Of a DNA stretch of 13,438 nucleotides, positions 7,724 through 13,438 are shown piece by piece. Every line of letters begins with the position of its first letter. The stretch's first letter is position 1. Position numbers and translations under genes: made by a program. The DNA is from an uncultured Pseudomonadota bacterium (lineage in GTDB: Bacteria; Pseudomonadota; Gammaproteobacteria; Burkholderiales; Methylophilaceae), in NCBI GenBank assembly GCA_903854305.1, contig CAINWC010000388.1, forward strand, positions 1 to 13,438, written 5' to 3'. A model generated the notes under the pieces. The model was not told where the DNA came from, ran no database searches, and saw only the letters and a list, made by a program, of their open reading frames with translations.

Positions 7724-9322
7724 ATGATCCATTGTCTTTTAATCAAAGTCTCTAACAATAAGCGTGGACTACCAGTACGTAGCTATCGCACGCTGACAGC
7801 AGATGAGGTGACCATTGGACGCGGTGCAGAATGCACGATTTACCTTCCTGACCCACGTATCGCGATGCACCACGCTGTCATCAAACGATTGGAAGATGGC
7901 CAACCGCATCTGGTAGCGGTCAATGGTGAATTGGAAGTTGATGGCGCAATACTGCAAAGTATAGCGCTCACGCACGGCAAAAAAATCATGGTCGGGCCTT
8001 ATTTGTTAAAGGTAGAGCCTGCACCACCGGATGTCAGCCTTTCGCTCTCACTGGAACTGGCGCACCGCCTGCCAGACGACTTTCAGTATCTAAAATCGAG
8101 AACCCACGAGCCGCTACGGGGCGCGTTAACCTTCAAACGGCAACTCTCACTTTGGATGGCGGCGCTAATTGCGTTGATATTTTTAGTATTACCGCTCGCA
8201 CAAAATTTGATCCCTCAATTACAGGCAAGCATGGCGCAATTGCCTTTAGGTTTTGACCGAGTATGGAGCCCGGGACACATCTCCAATGCGCATCTTCATT
8301 TTGGCTCACAATGTGCCAATTGCCATCAACAACTAACACATAAGGTTTCCGATAAGGCCTGCTTGACCTGCCACCGCGACACTGTGCCACATATTGCCGA
8401 GGCAAAACTACAACAACGTGCGTTCAAGACTACCACACTACTGTCTGACGGCGTGCGCTGTGCTGAATGCCATCGTGAGCATAAAGCACCGCACCCGCTT
8501 GCACGCCAGGATAACGCCACATGCGTGAAGTGTCACGGCAATATTAAGGCGATTAATCCTAAAACAAAACTGCCAAACATTCATGACTTTGACCTTGACC
8601 ATCCTGGCTTTAAGCTCACTTTCAGCACTGGTCCAACCGCAAAGGATATTGAACGTATTCCACAAAGTGAGACCGCACGTCTCGTTGAGAAGTCAGGCTT
8701 AAAGTTTCCACACTCACAGCATTTCGGTAAAGTGCAAGGTCCAAACGGAATCTGGGATGTGCGCGAGCTATCGTGTACCAATTGCCACCGCCCAGAAGGC
8801 AAAGAAATGCGCTTCAAGACCGTATCTTTCAACCGAGACTGTCAGGTTTGCCATGCCGGCCAGCTTGTAGTTGGCCCCGCTAACGCACCCATACGTTTAC
8901 CCCACGGAGCAGAACAAAACGTCATCAATACGTTAAAAGTGCAAGCACCAAAGCAATTAACTCACTACGCTGAATTACTTAAGTCAGATGGTTGCGGCTA
9001 TTGTCACGAAATTAACGAAACGGAAAAAGACGCTGTCTTGCCATGGCGTATTGTACCGCTACGTATCAGCCAAGATTGGTTTAGCAAAGCACACTTCAAT
9101 CACGCTTCACATCGCAGCCAGCAATGCCAGTCTTGTCATCAGGTGGAGCTTTCAGACAGCAGCGCAGATGTCGCAATGCCCGATCGAAAATCTTGCTTGC
9201 GCTGTCATTCTGGCAATAATCCAAAACCAAAACGCATCGCCAGCGGCTGCATGTCTTGCCATGACTTTCATAGCGCCCATACGGCGCAATCTACTGAACC
9301 AGTGGGTGCGTCCACGAAGTAA
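7724..9322 (+). CDS. FHA-domain, membrane-anchored decaheme c-type cytochrome
   Basis: A 532-residue protein in three parts. Residues about 1-100 are an FHA domain (GR at 32-33, HHA at 49-51, beta-rich, ending GPYLLKV). One hydrophobic helix follows at about 142-160. Residues 197-513 contain ten CXXCH heme-attachment motifs: CANCH, CLTCH, CAECH, CVKCH, CTNCH, CQVCH, CGYCH, CQSCH, CLRCH and CMSCH. Many extra histidines are available as distal ligands (for example NAHLHF before heme 1). There is no N-terminal signal peptide; the internal helix should place FHA in the cytoplasm and the hemes in the periplasm. FHA domains usually bind phosphothreonine; here the GR arginine is kept but the usual Ser-Arg before the His is Ala-Met, so binding may be altered. 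The ATG lies 3 bp after the heme-b gene, indicating coupled translation. Likely role: periplasmic end of the operon's electron chain. Confidence 0.9.
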   Translation: MIHCLLIKVSNNKRGLPVRSYRTLTADEVTIGRGAECTIYLPDPRIAMHHAVIKRLEDGQPHLVAVNGELEVDGAILQSIALTHGKKIMVGPYLLKVEPAPPDVSLSLSLELAHRLPDDFQYLKSRTHEPLRGALTFKRQLSLWMAALIALIFLVLPLAQNLIPQLQASMAQLPLGFDRVWSPGHISNAHLHFGSQCANCHQQLTHKVSDKACLTCHRDTVPHIAEAKLQQRAFKTTTLLSDGVRCAECHREHKAPHPLARQDNATCVKCHGNIKAINPKTKLPNIHDFDLDHPGFKLTFSTGPTAKDIERIPQSETARLVEKSGLKFPHSQHFGKVQGPNGIWDVRELSCTNCHRPEGKEMRFKTVSFNRDCQVCHAGQLVVGPANAPIRLPHGAEQNVINTLKVQAPKQLTHYAELLKSDGCGYCHEINETEKDAVLPWRIVPLRISQDWFSKAHFNHASHRSQQCQSCHQVELSDSSADVAMPDRKSCLRCHSGNNPKPKRIASGCMSCHDFHSAHTAQSTEPVGASTK

Positions 9323-9419
9323 GTAATAATGATCAGACTACTACCGACTATTAAAATACTCTGAAGCAGCCACATAATGCTCAATTGCTGTTGAACATAA
9401 AAATCGACCCAATTAATTT

Positions 9420-9425
9420 AAGGAG
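9420..9425 (+). promoter_or_regulatory. Strong Shine-Dalgarno site for the small ORF
   Basis: AAGGAG lies 6 bases before the ATG at 9432. It is the best ribosome site in this half of the window and much stronger than those of the redox operon, so it supports the small downstream ORF as a real and possibly well-expressed gene. Confidence 0.7.
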
Positions 9426-9431
9426 AATAAA

Positions 9432-9617
9432 ATGTCATCAACAATTGTAAGTTCAACCAGTACGCAGCATCGCGTACCAAAACATGCGGCTCCACAACAA
9501 GTTAAAGTGAGCGCTAAAGATAGTGATGGAGATAACGATAGTAGCAAAGCGGTTGCGCTAGAAAAACCTAAGGCCACTACTGGCAATATCGGCACACTAG
9601 TGGATACCTCTGCGTGA
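9432..9617 (+). CDS. Small hypothetical protein with an Asp-rich DxDGDND motif
   Basis: A 61-residue polar, Ser/Thr/Lys-rich protein, probably disordered, with no signal peptide, membrane segment or cysteine. Residues 30-36 read DSDGDND, the alternating Asp pattern of calcium-binding loops in EF-hand, dockerin or thrombospondin type 3 repeats. Only one such motif is present, so calcium binding is speculative. A near-ideal AAGGAG sits 6 bases upstream. The gene lies 109 bp after the decaheme cytochrome on the same strand, so it could be the operon's last gene or have its own promoter. Its stop is 99 bp from the convergent ctaB end. I recognise no function. It is judged a real gene because of the ribosome site and the non-random composition. 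Confidence 0.6.
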   Translation: MSSTIVSSTSTQHRVPKHAAPQQVKVSAKDSDGDNDSSKAVALEKPKATTGNIGTLVDTSA

Positions 9618-9716
9618 GTTGGTTTGGTTTAATTCACGTAATTGATAGCATTGTTTCTCTACATGTATGCTTAGTACAAAAAAATAGCGCAATCCTGATT
9701 ACACTATAAATTACAC

Positions 9717-10622
9717 TTAAAACATCCAGTAATGATCAACAAGCAGTGCTGCAAAAAGTAGTGTTAAGTAGAGAATTGAATACTTAAAGGTACGTTTGGC
9801 TAAGTCATCAGAGTATTTTCGATATAGACCAATCACATAGGCCATAAATATGGCATTTAAAATAATAGCTGAGACCAGATAGATTAAGCCGCTCATGCCC
9901 ATTCCATAAGGCATCAGTGATACAGCGACCAAAATAATGGTATAAAGCAAAATATGTAAAAGTGTAAATGCTTCACCGTGTGTCACAGGTAGCATCGGCA
10001 TGCCCACTTTCGCATATTCCTCACGCCTATACAATGCAAGCGCCCAAAAATGCGGCGGCGTCCATGCAAAAATAATTAAAAACATAATGAGTGACTCAGG
10101 TGCAACGTTATTATTCACCGCAGCCCAGCCCAAGATTGGCGGCATAGCGCCTGATGCACCGCCGATGACAATATTCATGGGGGTTGCTGGCTTTAAAAAT
10201 ACCGTGTAAATAACAGCATAACCAACAAAGGTCGCAAAGGTAAGCCACATTGTGAGCGGGTTCACGTAGAAATACAAAATAGCCAATCCCGTGCCACCAA
10301 GAATAGTTGCGAAAATCGTGGTTTGTGTTGATGAGACTTGCCCCGTAGGTATGGCGCGGCCTCTGGTTCTAGCCATAATCGCATCAATTTTATGCTCAAT
10401 CAGGCAGTTGAAGGCTGCCGCCGCACCAGATGCAAAGGCGACTCCAGCAGTAGTCGCAAGCAATAATGATAGTGACATTGCTTCCATGGCTGGCTTAGCC
10501 ATATACATACCAATGATGGCCGTAAATACAATAAGCGATGTAACTCTTGGTTTACAAAGTGAAAAAAAGCTTTTAAAACTTAAGCCTACATTTTGCAGGA
10601 TGCTGGTTACACTATTACTCAT
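9717..10622 (-). CDS. ctaB: Protoheme IX farnesyltransferase (heme O synthase)
   Basis: A 301-residue UbiA-superfamily membrane prenyltransferase (CtaB/CyoE). It transfers a farnesyl group from farnesyl diphosphate to the vinyl group of protoheme, giving heme O, the precursor of heme A. Signatures are the N-terminal [16 protein letters not shown] (residues 23-38) and the active-site segment [18 protein letters not shown] (72-89), with the metal- and diphosphate-binding N72, D80 and R85 of the NxxxxxxxDxxMxRT motif. It also has the second loop [19 protein letters not shown]. About eight or nine helices are expected. It is the last gene of the minus-strand cluster, 74 bp after ctaA, and its end converges on the small plus-strand ORF. 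The start ATG (10620-10622) has only a weak GTGAG-like ribosome site. The family call is secure. Confidence 0.96.
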   Translation of the reverse strand: MSNSVTSILQNVGLSFKSFFSLCKPRVTSLIVFTAIIGMYMAKPAMEAMSLSLLLATTAGVAFASGAAAAFNCLIEHKIDAIMARTRGRAIPTGQVSSTQTTIFATILGGTGLAILYFYVNPLTMWLTFATFVGYAVIYTVFLKPATPMNIVIGGASGAMPPILGWAAVNNNVAPESLIMFLIIFAWTPPHFWALALYRREEYAKVGMPMLPVTHGEAFTLLHILLYTIILVAVSLMPYGMGMSGLIYLVSAIILNAIFMAYVIGLYRKYSDDLAKRTFKYSILYLTLLFAALLVDHYWMF

Positions 10623-10696
10623 TTAATGCTCACGTTGTTTATCATTTTATTTGTTCGAATTAATTAAAAAAAACATACTAATGTTTTGCTAAAGCT

Positions 10697-11704
10697 TTAT
10701 TTTTTAACGCCGGTTATTTTTGAATTCAACATGACTAAAATAACAACAAGCAAGCCCGCAGTAAAGTTATGGGCAACTGCAAGCACTAAAGGCAAATGCA
10801 ATATTAGATTAGCAATTCCCAAGCTAATTTGCGCAAGGAGTACAAGCAATAGCACAACACCCAACCTTTTTAACTGCCAATATTTCAGTATACTTAGCAC
10901 CAGCACCCCTAAGTAGATCAAGGTAATCAGCGCACCCAACCTATGCGTCCATTGAATTGCAGTAATGGATGCGAGTGTCAGCAAACCACCATTCGCACTT
11001 TGACCAAGTTCACGGACTAAATGAAATGCATCTTTAAAATCCATGGCTGGAATCCACTCACCATGACAGGTTGGAAAATCCGTGCAGGCTAACGCAGCAT
11101 AGTTGGTACTTGTCCAACCCCCTAAAAATATCTGCATAAACAAAATAACCAGTGCGAAGCGTATGCCTAATTTCAATGGGTAAGATTGAATAATATTGGC
11201 TGAGCAATGTCCCCAATGGCGATGAGCCAACCACACGAGTATGGCTAGGGTCGACATGCCACCTAATAAATGTGCACTAACGATTGCAGGTTTCAGCAAC
11301 ATAGTTACCGTCCACATGCCTAGCATGGCTTGAAAACCAATGAGCACCACTAAAAATGTTGGCAACCACGCTGATGCCTTGATTTCACGCTTCGCTCGCC
11401 AGCCAAATATGCAAATCGCCAAGACGATTAAACCCAGTGTGCCCGCTAAATAGCGGTGCGCCATTTCTCGCCAAGCTTTTCCAACCAAGACAGTACTGTG
11501 TGGAAAGGCCGTTTGTGCATTTTTGATAGCAGCCTCGCTTTGTGGCACAGTAAGCGCACCGTAGCAGCCAGGCCAATCTGGACAACCCAACCCTGCATCG
11601 GTGAGCCTCACATAGGCACCAAGCACAACAACGCATAAGGCCAGAATTGCACCTATGACGACTAGTACTCTAAAAAATTTAAAACTGTTTGAAGTTGGGT
11701 ACAT
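10697..11704 (-). CDS. ctaA: Heme A synthase (COX15/CtaA family)
   Basis: A 335-residue membrane protein that oxidises the C8 methyl group of heme O to a formyl group, giving heme A for aa3-type oxidases. The hallmark RLTDAGLGCPDWPGCYG lies at residues 33-49. Four conserved histidines sit in membrane helices as heme ligands: H83 in EMAHRYLAG, H145 in SAHLLGG, H254 in WTHRLGA and H312 in AHNFTAG. Cysteine pairs C41/C47 and C207/C213 lie in periplasmic loops, as in the two-disulfide class. About eight helices in two similar halves are apparent. The start ATG lies one base after the stop of the Sco-like gene (TGA-T-ATG), so translation is coupled. Together with ctaB it completes heme A synthesis. 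Confidence 0.96.
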   Translation of the reverse strand: MYPTSNSFKFFRVLVVIGAILALCVVVLGAYVRLTDAGLGCPDWPGCYGALTVPQSEAAIKNAQTAFPHSTVLVGKAWREMAHRYLAGTLGLIVLAICIFGWRAKREIKASAWLPTFLVVLIGFQAMLGMWTVTMLLKPAIVSAHLLGGMSTLAILVWLAHRHWGHCSANIIQSYPLKLGIRFALVILFMQIFLGGWTSTNYAALACTDFPTCHGEWIPAMDFKDAFHLVRELGQSANGGLLTLASITAIQWTHRLGALITLIYLGVLVLSILKYWQLKRLGVVLLLVLLAQISLGIANLILHLPLVLAVAHNFTAGLLVVILVMLNSKITGVKK

Positions 11705-11705
11705 A

Positions 11706-12317
11706 TCAACCTGCCCATGAATATCTTAGTAGCCTTGTGATGTCTTTGCGCACATCAGCAAGTGGTACCTTTGATTGATAACTCATCATTAAATGCCCGA
11801 GTGGATCAACTAAATACAATCGATTACTTATGGTGAAGTCCTCTCCACTTACCTGAAACTGCTCAGAGAATTTTGTGACATTTGAAACAGGTTGATTGAT
11901 GACGATTAAATCTGGGTAGTCATGTTTAATATGCGTGACATCTTGCGTTGTCGTAACCAATACTCGTTGAGCGCGATCGCTGTCTTTATAAAGTGATGCG
12001 TGCAACTGACGCATATCATGTAGCTTATCTAAACAGTTTTTTTCACATTCGCCTGAAACATAAACAACACTCCATTTTTCTTTCCAAAACTGTGCTGGCA
12101 GTAATGAACCATCGTTACGTTTAAGCTCATCAGTGGCTGATAGTAAGCGCGGTGGATTGACTAACTCACCCAAGCTGGCGCCGCTTGGTTTCCAGTTTAG
12201 CCGATACATCATCATAACGACCAGGATTGGTACAATAAAAAATATGAGCATCAACAAAAATACCTTACGACCTTTGCGTTGCATTTCTTGTTCAGTTAGT
12301 TGTATGTCGTTTTGCAT
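11706..12317 (-). CDS. Sco1/SenC-like thioredoxin-fold membrane protein
   Basis: A 203-residue protein with a charged N-terminus, one helix at about 19-38 and a periplasmic domain. C91 and C95 in SGECEKNCLDKL form a CxxxC pair at the position of the copper-binding motif of Sco proteins. The later segment NRLYLVDPLGHLMMSY matches the Sco YLVDPxG strand, but the histidine normally found about five residues before this strand (the third copper ligand) is not there, and Ile occupies the aligned place. It is therefore a diverged Sco-like protein that may act as a thiol reductase or a weak copper chaperone for oxidase Cu(A) assembly. It lies between SURF1 and ctaA and is coupled to ctaA, which supports a role in oxidase biogenesis. 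Similar proteins in this position are usually annotated as hypothetical. Confidence 0.75.
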   Translation of the reverse strand: MQNDIQLTEQEMQRKGRKVFLLMLIFFIVPILVVMMMYRLNWKPSGASLGELVNPPRLLSATDELKRNDGSLLPAQFWKEKWSVVYVSGECEKNCLDKLHDMRQLHASLYKDSDRAQRVLVTTTQDVTHIKHDYPDLIVINQPVSNVTKFSEQFQVSGEDFTISNRLYLVDPLGHLMMSYQSKVPLADVRKDITRLLRYSWAG

Positions 12318-12381
12318 GTAAAACTCTACTTAAAAGTGTAAATATAAATGATCAAAATCAGCCAGCCATATGATTAGCGCA

Positions 12382-13182
12382 TCATTGTTTAGGCTTGGTA
12401 AATGGATTAACTTGAGTGATACTCATATAAAAATATATTAACAGCGTTGCCAAGGCAAATCCAAACCACTGATAGGCATAGCCAATATTGGTAGCAATTC
12501 TCTCAACAGGCACTTGCCAGTTTCTTATAAAACCACCGGCATCACTCGTTTGATCTAATTTGATTGCAAGATCAGAAACAGCAAACGGAACGCTACGCTT
12601 ATAGCGACTCATATTCATATTTTGCCAAACCGCTGGCCATGGCTGATTATTTTGAGTCGATAGAGTATCTGCTGTATTTGTATTAGCCTCTAAGGTAAAA
12701 ATCTTTTTACTTGGTACCCATATTTGACCTATAACCGTTTGCGGGCCAGTTGGCGTTTTAAATTTCGGCAGTTCTGTATGTGTATCTTTGCCTAAAACCC
12801 ACCCTCGGTTAACCAGTACATATTGCGCTGAATGATCAATCTTTAGCGGTGTAATCACATGATAACCTACTCGATTACCTTCTACTTGATTGTCTAGTAA
12901 AAACTGGCATTTAGTTTCATATACACCAGTCACTTTTACTTTTTTATAATTCCAAGCATCTACATTTAAAACATGATCCGTTGCAGCATTCAGTGGAAAT
13001 TGAAGCGCACTATCCGTTTTAGCAAGATTGTATGCGGCTTGTATAGCAAGCTTTTGTTGTGCTTTGTGATATTGCCATAATCCAAATTTAATAAATAATG
13101 GGATGCATATTACAGTCACAATAGTACCTATCAGTGATGGACTGAAAATGTAACGATGCAGTTTAAATTGAATTTGTTTCAT
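12382..13182 (-). CDS. surf1: SURF1-family cytochrome oxidase assembly protein
   Basis: A 266-residue protein with the SURF1 layout: a helix at about 16-33, a large periplasmic domain, and a second helix at about 236-254. Recognisable family segments are FLLDNQVEGNRVGYHVITPL, VLVNRGWV, WPAVWQNMN and the C-terminal NIGYAYQWFGFALATLL. SURF1 helps insert heme A into subunit I of cytochrome c oxidase, which fits the adjacent ctaA and ctaB. It is the first gene of the minus-strand cluster, and 64 bp separate it from the Sco-like gene. No clear ribosome site precedes the ATG at 13180-13182, but no better start is visible and the N-terminus matches the family. The 59 bp upstream are shared with the divergent DUF2909 gene. 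Confidence 0.93.
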   Translation of the reverse strand: MKQIQFKLHRYIFSPSLIGTIVTVICIPLFIKFGLWQYHKAQQKLAIQAAYNLAKTDSALQFPLNAATDHVLNVDAWNYKKVKVTGVYETKCQFLLDNQVEGNRVGYHVITPLKIDHSAQYVLVNRGWVLGKDTHTELPKFKTPTGPQTVIGQIWVPSKKIFTLEANTNTADTLSTQNNQPWPAVWQNMNMSRYKRSVPFAVSDLAIKLDQTSDAGGFIRNWQVPVERIATNIGYAYQWFGFALATLLIYFYMSITQVNPFTKPKQ

Positions 13183-13184
13183 AA

Positions 13185-13213
13185 TTGCATTTGTTGGTTA
13201 GCGGTCTCATAAT
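13185..13213 (+). promoter_or_regulatory. Candidate promoter for the DUF2909 gene
   Basis: TTGCAT (13185-13190) and CATAAT (13208-13213) are separated by 17 bp. The -10 matches the consensus at five of six positions and the -35 at three of six. Transcription would start near 13220, about 20 bases before the ATG at 13242. The same 59-bp gap must also hold the opposite promoter for SURF1; CATTAT on the minus strand overlaps this -10, so the two promoters may compete. This rests on motif match only. Confidence 0.35.
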
Positions 13214-13241
13214 GCTTATTCAAGTTTAATTAGGCAGAAAT

Positions 13242-13438
13242 ATGTTAATAAAAGTCATCATTGTTTTAGCTTTAATTGCTATTGTAGGTAGTCTATTTTC
13301 AGCACTGTTCTTTTTAGCTAAAGATAAAACTGGAAGCGAAAGAACCGTAAAAGCACTAACCATCCGTATAGGACTATCAATCACATTATTTATTCTATTA
13401 TTGATTGCTTACTATTTTGGTTTGATTGGTCAACCACA
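13242..13438 (+). CDS. DUF2909 twin-transmembrane protein (cut by window edge)
   Basis: ATG at 13242, preceded by TTAGG, opens a frame that runs to the window edge (65 full codons, no stop yet). The peptide begins MLIKVIIVLALIAIVGSL, has a short polar loop (FLAKDKTGSERTVKALTIR), then a second helix ending YYFGLIGQP. This two-helix layout with the KDKTGSERTVKALTIRI loop fits DUF2909. Members are about this size, so only a few residues are missing. In betaproteobacteria the family sits divergently next to SURF1 in cytochrome oxidase clusters, exactly as here. The function is unknown; a role in oxidase assembly is inferred from position. Confidence 0.8.
   Translation, partial: MLIKVIIVLALIAIVGSLFSALFFLAKDKTGSERTVKALTIRIGLSITLFILLLIAYYFGLIGQP

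Noticed and set aside
9413..9595. Minus-strand hydrophobic ORF opposite the small ORF at 9432
   Set aside because: It is the complement of a Ser/Asp-rich coding frame, which naturally reads as Leu/Ser-rich on the other strand. The plus-strand ORF has the strong ribosome site.
9618..9716. Terminator between the small ORF and convergent ctaB
   Set aside because: There is a short TACATGTA palindrome and an A-run, but no GC-rich stem followed by a T-tract on either strand.

Overview
The window looks like chromosomal DNA of a betaproteobacterium with fairly low GC, most likely in or near the Methylophilaceae (Methylotenera-like). This is inferred from protein style and from the cytochrome oxidase assembly order (DUF2909 divergent from SURF1, then a Sco-like protein, ctaA, ctaB). 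No rRNA or other taxonomic marker is present. I see no insertion sequences, tRNAs or CRISPR arrays.

Layout. (1) Positions 13-1545: a TPR protein with a C-terminal 2OG-Fe(II) oxygenase-like domain. (2) Positions 1775-3024: a FadL/OmpP1-type outer-membrane channel gene broken by a one-base deletion near 2810, followed by a perfect hairpin terminator (3044-3078). (3) Positions 3102-3992: two abutting YeeE/YedE half-transporters, probably for a sulfur compound. (4) A 424-bp gap without a convincing gene. (5) Positions 4417-9322: a tight three-gene redox operon, followed by a small well-translated ORF (9432-9617). (6) Positions 9717-13182, minus strand: heme-copper oxidase biogenesis genes SURF1, Sco-like, ctaA and ctaB in transcription order. 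(7) Position 13242 to the window edge: a divergent DUF2909 membrane protein.

The most interesting part is the redox operon. Its first protein fuses a thioredoxin-reductase-like FAD/NAD(P) module, without the redox-active CxxC, to two cyclic-nucleotide-binding domains and a ferredoxin module with sixteen cysteines for four [4Fe-4S] clusters. The second is a five-helix membrane protein with two histidine pairs, each spaced 14 residues within one helix, as in diheme b cytochromes. The third has a cytoplasmic FHA domain, one membrane anchor and a periplasmic decaheme c-type domain. Read together they suggest a signal-gated electron conduit across the inner membrane: NAD(P)H, FAD, Fe-S, heme b, then periplasmic heme c, or the reverse. 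Two kinds of cytoplasmic signalling domain are attached to the chain itself. The architecture is read directly from the sequence; electron direction, ligand and terminal partner are inference.

The minus-strand genes supply heme A (CtaB makes heme O, CtaA converts it to heme A) and assembly factors (SURF1, a Sco-like thioredoxin-fold protein) for an aa3-type oxidase. Its structural genes probably lie just beyond the right edge.
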